NCBI GenBank assembly: GCA_018398765.1
Contig: JAHBMJ010000583.1
Location: 1-27,500 of the forward strand
Direction: 5' to 3'
Source: Chromera velia
Lineage: Eukaryota; Sar; Chromeraceae
DNA length: 27,500 nucleotides
The position numbers were made by a program, and so were the translations under genes. Below the pieces are notes generated by a model. The model searched no databases. It was not told the DNA's origin and saw only the letters and a list, made by a program, of their open reading frames with translations. Below, piece by piece: positions 10,657-23,591 of the stretch. Within the stretch, counting starts at the first letter, position 1. Each line of letters begins with the position of its first letter.

Positions 10657-11329
10657 AACGGCACAAGCAGCCTCTGCAGGATTCATGTTGCTTCATCGAT
10701 ACCTGCAGCATAAGACCTGCTTTCCCCTTCGACAAACAGCAGTGAAACAGAAAAATCACGAGGCAAGGGACCCAGATCCCTGAAGACAGCAACACAAAGC
10801 GCTGTGTTGAGAGACTGCATCGACACCCTAGCTCTCGGCGTCTCCCTGACTATCTCTTCGCGCTTGCCGATTCCGTCTGTTGCCGGAGAGCCAGGAAGAA
10901 AGGGGAAGTGCCCAACTGCTTGCCGGATCGATCCGCATGCAGGGCAGGGACTGGATCGTCGAAGGGGTCAGTCGACTAGACGCTCACCCTCGATTGTTTG
11001 TGAATGATTTGTGTGTTTTCCTTCCTACAACGCTGAAGGACCGTCGCTGTATTTTTCTCCCGTCACCGCCTCCACCCGTTGCCTCTCTCCCTCTCGTTTC
11101 TTTCCCTTCTCTTTCTTTCCCGGTCTTTTTCTTGGCGTCTCTCCTTCTGCCCGCCCACCACAGTCTGTTTTTGTCTCTTCCCTTCTCGCTCCACTTCTTT
11201 CTCTCGCTCCTCTCTTACCTGCGATATGGCCCGTGCTTCTTCCTTCGCTAGAATGCTTCTGTAGGCCGGCAGCTGAATGCTTTTGTTCGCTTTCTGCCTG
11301 TTTGCATGTATGGCCTGGTATGACAGGTG
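10657..11329 (+). other. Putative 5' region of the spastin-like gene
   Basis: No clear gene. An exon-like block at 10937-10966 (ATG start, donor GTCAGT at 10967, phase 0) would read MQGRDWIVEG and could splice in frame to 11327. It is an alternative first exon adding 11 residues (10 plus one Val at 11327-11329). A pyrimidine-rich stretch follows at 11040-11220. Confidence 0.3.
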
Positions 11330-13189
11330 ATGAAGCGCAAGAACTTGGCGAGTGACACCGGCAAGCCTGAGTCGAGAGCAGTCAGCCTTCCTTCTTCCTC
11401 CCCTTCACCCAACCCAACCCACTTCCCTCCGCGTTCCTTCCTGCCTTCTTTTCTTCTTTCCTTCCTTCCTTCCTTCCTTCCTTCCTTCCTTCCTTCCTTC
11501 CTTCCTTCCTTCCTTCCCTTCCTTCCTTCCTTCCTTCCTTCCTTCCTTCCCTCCTTCCTTCCTTCCTTCCTTCCTTCCTTCCCTTCCTTCCTTCCTTCCT
11601 TCCCTCCCTCCCTCCCTCCCTCCCTCCCCCCCTTGCTCCCTTCGTTCCTTTCTTCCTTCTTTCCTTCCTTCCTTCCTGCTGTTCTTTTTGGTGCCATCTT
11701 TCTCTTAATATAGTGGGGGTAGAAAGAGAATCTTCTCCCTTCTTTTTCCGTTACGGTTTCTCTGAATTCGACGGTTTTGCAGAGGGGGGGGTCTTCAGGA
11801 GCTGGTGGGGGGAAGATGGGAAACTCTGTTGGGTGGGGAGGGGGAGGGGAAGGGGGCGGACCCGGAAAGGAAAACGCGAGCGGTGCGGCGGCACAACCTT
11901 GGGTTGGTTCGTTCCTTCGTTCGTTTGTCTGTATGTGTATGTGTGTCCGTCCGAGATTTCGGTGCTCGATTTGTTGCTTGTTCGGTATACATGCATACAT
12001 ACACGCAGACATACAGATGCAGGCAGATAGACTGAGAGCACGCAGGAAAAGAAAAAAAGAGAACGGAGAGCAGGCAAAAGAAAGGAAGGAAGGAAAACAG
12101 AAAGAAAGAAAGACAGAAAGAAGGAATTCCCACTGCTTCGTTTGCACTGCCTTCACTCACTAGCTCTCTCTCTCTTTCTCCCCCCCCTCTCTCGCACACA
12201 TACAAATGCACATGGAGATACACATGCGCGCCAACGCACTCTCCTTGTCTGTCTTTGTCTCTCTCGCGCGTGGGCACGCGTGTGCCCACACACAGAGAGT
12301 CAGTCCCTCTTTCTCACTCGCATACTTCCCCCGTCACTCGTTGACGCACGCAGCACGGGGACCTCGAGAAGTTCATTAGACTGGGAGAGGAAGCGAAGGC
12401 GGCCGAGGCAAGGGGTGACATTGCTCAGGCGTCCTCTCTCTTCAAGAAAGCAATCCAGTGCGCGACAGAGGTCGGATTGGGCGACAGACTGGGAGACGGA
12501 AAGGGTAATAGATAGACAAAAAAGACACTTAGCAGAAAGAAAAGGGGGGGGGTTACTGGGTAGACACAAACAGTTGCGGGTGAGGAGAAACAGAGAAAGA
12601 CAGATGGGCAGTCGGAAAGACAGAGAGACAAACGGACGCCCAGGAGGGCTCAGGTTGTCTGCTTGGGCGAGACGGAGAACGCTCCTGCTAAAGAGAAACT
12701 TTCCTTGACGAATAGGGAGAAAAGGGATTGTTTGAGTGTAGCGCTGTCATGGTCATATTCACAGTTCTTTCTGCGATGACGCAAATACTCGACCGAACAG
12801 GAAGGCTCTTCACGAGTCTTTCTCTCTCTGGGAACTTTCTTTCCTTTTTTCTTCTCCTTTTTCTTTAGAGGTCCCTCATGCTCCTGCACGCCTCTGACCA
12901 CCAGACCTTCCTGTCGACGGGTGGAAGAACTCCCCTCACCTTCTCAGGGACACAAGAAGAGCGAATTGAAGTGGGGTCCTCTCTTAAGAGTCTCTTTCCA
13001 TCCATTTTGGTTTTTTGCCTGGCTCCTTTGTCCGCCCCGCATTTCTCTTCTCTTCTCTCGCGCTGCGTTGAATCTTCTGCAGATTCAGGACAAATTACCC
13101 GGACAGAAACAACAGGGAGTTGCAGAGGCGGTTGCGCGATTTCGAGAGAAACTCAAAGAACTAAGTCCGTTGCATCTTTCTTTCCTTCG

Positions 13190-13222
<33 letters not shown>

Positions 13223-13263
13223 TTCTTCCTTCTTCCTTCTTCCTTCCTTCCTTCCTTCCTTCG

Positions 13264-13300
<37 letters not shown>

Positions 13301-13426
13301 TCGGTCTTTCGGTCTTGTGGTCTTCCGGTCTTGCGTCCTTTCTTTCTTTCTTTCTTTCTTTTCTTCCTTCCTCCTTCCTTCCTTCCTTCCTCCTCTCCTT
13401 CCTTCCTTCCTTCCTTCCTTCTTTCG

Positions 13427-13459
<33 letters not shown>

Positions 13460-13568
13460 TCGTTCATTCATTCATTTATTCATTCATTCTTCCTTCCTTC
13501 CTTCCTTCCTTCCTTTCTTTCTTTCTTTCTTTTCTTCCTTCTTCCTTCTTCCTTCCTTCCTTCCTTCG

Positions 13569-13605
<37 letters not shown>

Positions 13606-16600
13606 TTCTTTCTTTCTTTCTTCCTTCCTTCCTTCCTTTCTTTCTTTCTTTCTTTCTTTCCTGCCTTCTTTTTTTCTTTCCTGCCTTCCTTTTTTCTTTC
13701 TTTCTTTCTCTCTTTCTTTCCTGCCTTCTTTTTTTCTTTCCTGCCTTCCTTTTTTCTTTCCTTCTTTTTTTCTCTTTCTTTCTCTTTCCCCTTCTTCCTC
13801 TTTCTCTTTCTCTCTCTCTCACAGACACACACACACTCTCTCTCACATATACACACACACTCTCTCTCACACATATACACACACTGTGTGTGTTCGGCCA
13901 TGCAACACAACCGCTGCAAACCGTGCTGCCTTTGCTGGGCCTGCTATTGCTTTCTGTCTGTCTGTTTTACAGAAAGTGCCCCAGGACCGTCGGTCCAAAC
14001 GAGAGCGGCGGCAGCGGGGGGTGCTGGAAGGGGCGGGTTCCGGTCGATGCCGTCGCATCCTCCTCCTGTTGGGGTCAGTCAGTCAGTCAGTCGGTCAGTC
14101 AGTCGGTCGGCCAGTCGGTCAGTCAGTCGGTCAGTCAGTCGGTCAGTCAGTCAGTCGGTCAGTCAGTCGGTCGGCCAGTCGGTCAGTCAGTCGGTCAGTC
14201 AGTCAGTCGGTCGGCCAGTCGGTCAGTCAGTCGGTCAGTCAGTCAGTCAGTATTTACTTATAGTCCGATGATGGACTGCACGCACACGAGGGCGATGGAG
14301 AAGAGAGTATGAATGAATGGACATGCGCGACTGATTTTCTGTCGTGAGTCTTGCACGCCGCGTTGCTGGTTCTTCTGCATGCATGTCATTTCTTTTCTCC
14401 TCTCCGGCCACTCGAGTATGCTCACGATGACCTGTAACAAGTTGTAAGGCAGCGTTTTGCGGAATCGGATGGAGGGTATCTTCTAATGAATCTTGTTTGC
14501 CTCGTTTTTGAAAAGCTCCGCTCTTTCGATGGTTTTTGTGCGCGTTTACCCGGTGTTACGTCCAAATGCAGACACATTTTTTTTTTCTCTTGTTCTTTCT
14601 TTTCTTGGGTTTTGCTTTTTCTCGCTTACTTGTGTGATTCCTGCATTCACATGTTCATTCCTTCATATTCCCGTTGCCGATCTGCGTCTCAGTCCTTGAA
14701 GTTACCCCTGGTATTTCTTCACCCCGATTGAACCCTTTTGTGTTCGTTCTTCAAGTGTCTCATGAATGCATAGCCCTTCCTGCCTCGGTCTCTCTCAGTG
14801 AAGCTGTCCAGCCCGCCTACACATCAATTGGTGTCTGTGCAGGGTAGAGCAGGAGCAGTGGCGGGATTTGCTTCTGCCGGCCCGTGGCAGCAGCCGAGCA
14901 ACGGGAGAGCGGGGGGGCATCGTGTGGGAATTGGCGCTTTGGACGAGACAGAAAGGAAAATGGTGAGTGCATGGGAGGGTGGGTGAGTGGAACCAATTCC
15001 TGCATGGGGTCTTTTTCTCTCTTGGGTCTAAATTCTTTCCCTTTTGCCTCCTCAGGTTGAGTGTGTCCTGAAAGTTCGCCGCTGCTCTATTCCATTTGAT
15101 TTCGCATTCACTCTTTTCTGGCACCACAAGTAGATTTTTTCCTCTGTGTACTCTTTTCGCCTTTTCACTTTTCGAACCTTTCTTGGCGCCGGCACCGGCC
15201 TCGTGTCTCCTTCTGTACGGATAGGTAGGGAAGAGGGCTCAGTTGCCCCCCCTTGTTCAAGTCAGTAAGTTGATTTATTTGATGCTTCCTTTCTCTTCTT
15301 CTGTACATGCAGGTCGAGTCTTCAATGGAAAAAACTCCAAACGCTTCATGGGATGACGTTGGTCAGTTTCCTCTTTTTTTTTTTTCGTGCTTGAATGTGC
15401 TGGTCTCCGTTCATTTTTTCCGTCTCGTTTTTTTTTTTTTTTTCTTCATTCTTTCTCTCCCTTCTCCAATCACTTCCATTCAAAATTCCTTTTGTCTAGC
15501 AAAGGGACGAGGCCGGTGGGTCCATGTGTCACGGAAGTCTTCTCTCTCACATGCGTACCCTCCGCTTCATTTATTCGCTCATGGGTCTCCTTCGTCGTGT
15601 CTGTTGTCTCGTTTTGCCCATACATGCAAAAAGAACACTTCGGTTCGTTTCCGTGTAATCCTTGCTTCACGCTCTTGCTTCTTCTGGCGTGCGCACCAGC
15701 GCAAATGTCCTTGGCAGTCAGAGTGCCGTTTTTTGTGCGGAGCTTGGGTAAGCCACGCTTGTCTTTCCGAAATGAAGGAGAAGGGTTTGGGTCTTTGCAA
15801 GTGCCCAAAGAGACCTTCCAGAAGGAAGAAGGAAACTCTCATGCAAGTCTGCATTCCTTCAGATAGAGTAAAGTGTATGCATTTGTTGGTTTGTTTGTTT
15901 GTACACAGGTGATGTCGGTGTCTTCTTGAGCCTCTCGAGAATGTTTTTTTCTCCTTTTCTTTGACTCGTTTACTGGCGTTAAATATTGACCTTCAGGGGG
16001 CTTAGAGGATGCTAAGAGAGCCTTGAGGGAGACTGTGGTGAGTCGCGTCTTTTGTGCAGTGGAGCGAACTAGGATGTCTTTTCGTTTGTCTGATCATGCA
16101 AGCTGCCCCCTTCACTCATTCTCGGGGACCTATTTCTGTCTCCTTCTCTCGTGTTTTTTTACAGTCATATTCGAAATCAAAACCTCGGTCACCTTATTCC
16201 CTGCTGCCTATCTGAGCTATGTAGAGGATGTCGTCCTTATCTGTCCGTCTCTCTTTTTGTCTCGATGGTGCGCCGTCTCTTGAAGTCCGAGACAGAATTT
16301 GGCTCGAATAACGGCTTGCGGGGAAAAAAGAACACGCGCGCACGTGCAGACATGGCAGGAGGAAGATAGAGATCGAGGACAAAACACTGAGAGAAAGATC
16401 CTTCCTTTCGGGGTTCTCTGTCTGTGTCTGTGTCTGTGTCTGTGTCTGTATGAGTGCGCATGCATGTGCGAAGGCTGCTCCTCCCTTCCTTTCTCCCTCA
16501 CTCTCTCCCTCAGGTCTACCCTCTATTAAATCCTTCGGTGTTCTCTGGAATGCGGGCGCCCCCCAAGGGTTAGTTCCTGTCAGCTTCTTTCTTCTTCCCC

Positions 16601-17746
16601 CTTTTTTTCTTTCTTGGATCTTTCGGTTTCCGTGACACGTTTCTTTCTGCGATGTGTTGCTGAGTTTGTTTTTCGGTTCTCACGTACAGGCGCCTCTCTT
16701 TCTTCCTTCTGTCTTCTTTTTGCGTGGCTGACGGGGGAACGGGCAAAGCCGTAGGGTGCATCCATCCGCTCCCCCATTTTCTCTGCTCGGCCTCTTAGTT
16801 CAGATCGAGAGTAGCTAGGCGTGTTCTTTCAGTTGTCTTTCCGCTTTCAGGTGCAATTGCTGTTGAGTGAGAGTGAGAGTGAGCGATCTGTACACGTTCT
16901 GTCGGTAAGTGCCTCATCCGATTTCCATGCAGCGTCAATTAGGGATTTGAGAACAGCAGTGGGACGAGAAGGTGCATTAATTTGTCGATAGAAGCGGGGA
17001 AGGCGATCGACTCTTCCATTTTCGCAACGAGTGACCACGTTCCTTTGCGGGCGTGTCTGTATTCGAACATACGTGCATGCATGCATGCATGCAGGTATTC
17101 TTCTTTTTGGACCCCCTGGGAATGGAAAGACGTTCCTTGCAAAAGTCGTCGCGTCGGAGTGCAGGGTCGGTCGGTCGGTGCTTTCTTTCTGTCAGACACA
17201 TGCAGGGCGGATCGATGCCTGAATAGGATACCTCTGCTTGGTCTTTCGCTCTGGATCACTCAATCCTGTGCCCCTTTTTGTGTGTTAAAAGGAGAGAAAA
17301 GGAAATAGAAAGTGTGTTTTGTGTGTGTGTGTGTGCGTGTGTGAGTGCGTGTGCGTCTCTCTCTCTCTCTCTCTCTCTCTGGCTGTACGAATCCGTGTCT
17401 GCAAATGCTGCCCTCTCTTTCGCTCGTCCATGCGTGGCGTTGCACACCTGTGTGCGTCTGTCCGTCCGTCCAGCGTCATATGCTTGTGAGAGGCGTCTGT
17501 GCAGGCGGCGTTTTTTTCCATCTCGGCATCCTCCCTCACCTCCAAATGGGTCAGTGCAGTCAGACAGACCACATAATTTTCTCGTGTGTGGTGTGTCAAA
17601 AGGCCAGGAGGCCTTCTCTGTCTCTCTCACAGTTTGAGGGTGTAGCGTGGAGGCGAAATAAAAGATTGACTTGTTGTGAGGAAGAGAAGAGACGGGGCTC
17701 GATTTCGATTTGTGAGGGGAAGTGAAGAGGGAATGGCTCCTTTCTT

Positions 17747-17779
<33 letters not shown>

Positions 17780-19649
17780 TCTTTCTTTCTTTCTTTCTTT
17801 CTTTTCTTTCTTTCTTTCTTTCTTTCTTTCTCTCCTTCCCTCTCTCTTTAGTCAGGCAGGCAGGCAGGGAGTTTCTCTTGCTTAATGGCAGCCCTCTTGG
17901 AGAAACGCTGAGTCTGGGTTGCAGTCCCCGTCTTCCCTCTTCCTTCTGTTTGTGGGCCTGCCTCATTCGGTGTGGAATTGCGACATTTCTTGTTTTTATT
18001 CTGTCTTTTCCTTCTTTGCTTCCTTCCTTCCTTCCTTCCTTTTTCCTTTCTTCCTTTTTTCCTTTCCTTCCTTCGTCTGCCTCTCGTCCCCTCATTTCCT
18101 CTGAATGGACCGACCCCGTCCCATTCCTCTCCGATCTGTTTTCTCTTCATCATCCCTCTCTTGGTGTGTGTTTTTGATTTGTCCGTGCAGCATGGAGAAG
18201 GAGAAAAGCAGGTGAGCTTTCAAAGAGAGTCCCGAAAGGGGAGCAGGAATTGATGGAGAGAGGGCATTTTGATTTCGGGGGCGGGAGTTTCTGTGAGGCT
18301 TTTTTTTTTTCCCTTTCTCACACACACGGCACTGTGTCATGTTTCTCCTCCGTCCGTGTCATGACCTTCTGTGTCTTTGAACCGCGCTCTCTCTACCCGT
18401 GTGTCTGCCATGGACATGAGTGGCTTCCGTGTAGACTTCCGCGTTGTCTTTCGAATTTCTGCTCGCCTTTTTCTCTGTGCTTCTGTATGCTTGCATTTCA
18501 GGTGAAAAGTCTCTTCTCAGCAGCAAGGAAACTGCAACCAGCGGTCAGCCGGACTCTCTTTGTCTGTCTGCATGTGTGTGCGCCAGTTTTTCTCTCCTTG
18601 CGGAGCACAGTTTTTTCTACGCCTGGGCAGGCATTTCATCTTTTTATTTCCTGCTGCCTGAGGGAAACTGCCGATCTTGCCACCTCTTTTCTGTCTTCTC
18701 ACTTATCCCACCGAAGCGAAGAACCTGCAAAAGATCATCGAAGTCAATCATGCAAGTCTGTTGCTACAGTTGCCTCTCAGTTTCTTTTTCCAACGCGGTC
18801 TGTGTGTACTCGTGAATGCATGTGCTTGCAATAAAATTTTCCTCTCTGCCTAGCTGACTTTTATGCAGGTCATCTTTGTGGATGAAATTGATTCTGTGTT
18901 GTCGATGCGCTCTGCAAGTAAGTCAGCGGCCTCTTTTGTTGTGTCTTCCTTCCTTCTGTGTGCGCACACCGAGACGAGATAGGGGCCCGAATGCCTCCTG
19001 TGTGTATGCAGACACGCGGAGACGAGTGTGTACAAAATTTCATGAGGCTTTTTTATTCAGCCTCTCTCTCCTGGGTTCTTGTGTTGTTTTCTTATGTCTT
19101 GCATATTCGCTTTTGATTGATCGTGCTTGATGTTCACATAGAGAAGGAGAAAACAGGAAGAAATGGGTGTTCTTTCTGGTCCAGAGACAGAAAAGAACGG
19201 AAGCGTGATTTTTTAGAGAAGGGAAGAAAGAACCGTTTCTATGGACAACCATTAATTCATATAGCAAGCTTAAGAGAGTTAGTTGTCAAGGTGGCGGACT
19301 CTTTTTCGTGTTCTTGTTCGCCTTTTTATCGATTGATGGATCGATGGCTGAGTCTATCTGCCTGCGCCCTACAGGCTCATACTCGATATGGTCTTATGCT
19401 CTCATTTAAGTTGGGGAATTCTTCTGCTTGGTGTTCAACTTCAGTGATGATCTGTCGACTGCTTGCAGACGAAAATGATGCAACAAGGAGGCTGAAGACC
19501 GAGTTTTTGGTCGGTCTGTCGGTCTGAAGGAAAGGAGGAGAAAAAGGAAAGGAACAACGATATAGTCTGTCGGTCTGTTTGAAGAAGTTAATGAGTAGAC
19601 CGAAAGGAGCATGCAGTCTGTCTGTGTGCTTGTGTTCTTGTCCATGCGT

Positions 19650-19697
<48 letters not shown>

Positions 19698-20598
19698 CCG
19701 TGTCTGTCTGTTGTGTTGGGTACGCATGCGCCACTTTGGGTCATGCATTTTCTCTCAATCACTCCGGCGTCTGCTCTGTATTGTGAAGAGGCTCTGTATT
19801 GTGAACGAAAAATAATCAAGCGAAAGAGGAAAAGGAAAAGGACGGGAAGTCGGCTGGGCGAAAGAGAACGACACGAAAAATCAACGAGGCAATATTTCTT
19901 TCCTGTTATCCTTCGTAGCTTAATTAACACAGGTTCTGGCTCAGTCTTGCTTTGTACCTCGGTTTGATTGATTGATTGATTGATTTGATTTGATTGATTG
20001 ATTGACTGACTGACTGATTGATTGATTGACTGACTGACTGACTGATTGATTGATTGATTGACTGACTGACTGACTGACTGACTGATTGATTGATTGATTG
20101 ACTGACTGACTGACTGACTGACTGATTGATTGATTGTGCTCCAACAATGGGTGACGTTCCGTGCAGGTGGCCTTTGATGGTCTGGGGTCCTGCGATGAGG
20201 ACCGGATTCTTGTTCTTGGTCTGTCTGTTTGTCTGTACCTATGTATGTATGTATGTATGTATGTTTATCTGCCCCTCGATCTTTTTGTCAGCCAGTGGGT
20301 CTGCCTGATTGTCTTTGCACCCATGCTCTTCATCATGTGGTCATTTTGTAAGGCTGTGCTGGTCCTCGGGCTGTTCTCTAGATATTGGACGGTCTATCGC
20401 TGGAGAGTTTGTTTCGCTTCTTGACTGGGCAAATCTGATGGGCTTCTTTTGAACTGCTCTGTCAAAATTTGCAGCGGGACAGTGCAGTTAGAAAGAAAGA
20501 AAGAAAGAGGCACGGCCAGTTTTTCTTCACTGTGGGTTGCGGATCTTCTCCGTACGTACATGGACGCATTCATCTATCTACTAATATGAGGCTGCCCG

Positions 20599-20637
<39 letters not shown>

Positions 20638-21678
20638 ATGTGTGTGTACGTGTGTGCGCGTGAAAGTGCAGCTGCCACCAACAGGCCGATGGACCTAGAT
20701 GACGCCGTCATACGAAGATTTGTCAGTCAGTCAAGCAAGCAAGCAAGTGATGGAAAGAGGCAAGCAAAAGGAGAGAGTGATAAAAAGCAAGAAAAAGAAG
20801 TCGATAGACAGACAGACACAAATCGGAAAAGCGGCAGAAATGAGTCTCGACGTCTCACTGTCAAGCTTATGAGTCGGTGAACTCGGCAGGCAGGCAGGCA
20901 CTTAGGTGGTGTTCTGTCGTTGTGACTTTTGGATCACATTCGAGAAATGCGACGCAAGAATCTTCTTGCTTTCGCGTGTCCCCTCTTGGCTCGTGTATTA
21001 GGCAGTTCTTTGGCACTTTTTTGATTTGGTGGTGGGTGGATGCGTTTTTCTTTTTTTTTTGCGTATTATACCCTGTTGGTTGGTGATTTTTGCTTTGTGC
21101 AGCCGAAGAGGATATTCATCCCACTGCCTGATGCAGGTCGGTCTGTCGGTTTGTTTGTTCGTTTGTTTTCCTTATGTATGCATCTTTTCTCCTTTTTCTG
21201 CAATGAATTTTCTTGACGGGGCTTTCTCTATTCGGATGTCGAATGGGCGGCTGTTGGCAGACAGAATGAAGGAAGGAATCATCTAGGTCCTCCCTGCAGA
21301 CGTTCAGCGGCGTTTTGCGTTTGTGTGCCTTCATTCAGGTCATGTGGCCACGCCGTCCATTGACACTTTTCGTCAACCCTCTCTCCCCCCCTTTGTTTTT
21401 CTTTCTACTGCTCCGTTCCCTCCCTCCCCTTCAGGAAGTCGAGTCGTGATTTTGAAACGGTTGATGGGCAAGACCCGGGTGAGTGAGTGAGGGGGTTGCT
21501 TTGGTTGCTTGTTGGCGCCGGGAAACAAAAACAGACTTCCTTTCTTCCTTCCTCGCTTCCTTGCTTCCTTCCTTTCCGCTTCCTTACTTCTTTTCTTCCC
21601 GCTTTCTTTTCCTCCTTGTTTCTCCTTCCCTCTCCTCCCCCCACCTCTCTCTTTCTTCTTTTATTTCTTTCTTCCTTC

Positions 21679-21709
<31 letters not shown>

Positions 21710-23030
21710 TTCTGCTCCACGCTGGCTTTAATCTGCCAATCTCTTTGTTCAATCCGGAGAATTGCCTCTGATTTCTTTCAGTTGATTTTCCTTGACTGAA
21801 GTGTGCGTGCTCCACCAGGCACAACAGGGCGTCGTTGCGAGGAGCTGGGGAAAGAAAAAGAAAGGCAGAAAAGAAAAAGAGAGCGCAACAAAAGATGGGA
21901 AAAAGAGTGAAAATGGAGACAGGGAAACAGCAGACAGATCGCTCTCTCTCTCTTTGGAAGATTGTGATCCTCCCTAGGTTTTGTCACTTGCCCCAGAGAT
22001 GCCCTGGTCCCTCCCCCCAATTCTCTCTCTTTGTCCTCACGCGTGCCTGCCTGCAGCATTCGCTGTCTGACCGAGACTTGGAGGCCGTCGCTCGTGTAAC
22101 CGACAGTCCGTCTCCGCGTGACCTTTTTTTTGTCTTTTGCCTGCACCAGTCTTGCTTCCCTCTCTCCCTGCCTGCCTTCATGCCAACTGTCTCAATGTAG
22201 GTCTTCCTGTCAACCTTTCTTTTCAAAGCGACAAACCAGACTGAGAGGAGAGACAGGCAGTGTAGGAAAGGACAAATTGGGGTGCATCGTCTCCTTCAAT
22301 TTCACTTCGTTTGTCCCCACCGTAACAAGAGAGTCATCGTTTTTCGAAGACTCTTTCAGAAACGCAAGTCCGCCCAGATGACTCGGGAAGAGCAACAGAC
22401 AGAGACGGGTCAAAATGAGAGAACGCAAGAGACAAGATATTGACGAACGGCTGCCTGCCTGCCTGCCTGCCTGCATGGATGGATGGATGGATGGATGAGT
22501 GGCTGCAGGCTATTCGGCCAGCGATCTGGCAGCTCTGTGTCGGGAGGGGGCCATGGGGCCTGTCAGGTTGGTTTGTGGGGGGGGGAGGGGTGACCGACCG
22601 TTCTCGATGCGGAAATTAAAGGGAAATTAAGACGACTTTCTATGCGTCCTCAGTGCTCTCTCTTGTGAATGAAGAGCTAAGCGGAGGGGCTTGGAGAGTG
22701 AGTTCTTCCACTGCGCATTCATCTCACATGCAACATGGACATGATGTTGAGTTTTTTTTTTTTTGCTTTTGAAATCATGGGGATGCCGTCTCTTTTGTTT
22801 CTGGATGGTTCTCGTTTTGGGCCGGTGTTCGTGTTCTGCCTTTGTGCCAGTATGTCGCTTCTCTGCTACTCCCTGTTCGGCGATGGGAAAGATACACACG
22901 TTATTATTTGTTTACCCTCCGTCGGCGTTGATTTTCTTGCAGAGACTTTAAAAGTCCGATAGAAATAGCTCAGCTAAAAGACGAAGAGGTCGGTCTGGCA
23001 AAAGGAGGAAAACAAAGTCTTTCTCTCTCG

Positions 23031-23092
<62 letters not shown>

Positions 23093-23248
23093 CTGTGTGT
23101 GTGTCTGTGTGTGTGCCTGTGTGTGTGTGTGTCTGTGTGTGTGTCTGTGTGTGTGTCTGTGTGTCTGTGCGTGTGTCTGTGTGTGTGCCTGTGTGTGTAT
23201 CTGTTTGTGTAAATGTGTGTGTAAATGTGTGTGTGTCTGTGTGTCTGT

Positions 23249-23281
<33 letters not shown>

Positions 23282-23442
23282 TGTCTGTCTGTTAACTCTC
23301 ACCTTTCGGGCCCCCTGCCCACGCTGTTTGATTGTTGGTGCTGTTCTTTTGTCTTTGTTCTTTCTTTCTTTTTGTCTGTTGTGTTCATGAAGAAAAGAAG
23401 GGAGAAGAAGAAACATATAGTCTGTCTGTCTGTCTGTCTGTC

Positions 23443-23473
<31 letters not shown>

Positions 23474-23487
23474 TTGTGTGTGCGTGC

Positions 23488-23526
<39 letters not shown>

Positions 23527-23553
23527 TGCGTGCATGCGTGCGTGCGTGCGTGC

Positions 23554-23591
<38 letters not shown>

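Noticed and set aside
11248-12156. 302-codon minus-strand frame
   Set aside because: Its core is the translated intron 1 microsatellite (GRKE repeats), antisense to a well-supported gene.
12871-12987. Exon-like block ([19 protein letters not shown]) between MIT exons 3 and 4
   Set aside because: Its flanking phases cannot join both neighbours: any frame-open version ends in phase 1 or 2 while exon 4 begins at phase 0. It would also break the MIT helix pair.
14074-14251. Regularly spaced repeats resembling a CRISPR array
   Set aside because: Simple tetranucleotide repeats without spacers, in a eukaryotic intron.
12878-14312. Very long Ser/Phe/Leu-rich plus-strand frames and Lys/Glu/Arg-rich minus-strand frames
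   Set aside because: Translations of TTTC/TTCC and GTCA repeats; only short parts overlap true exons.
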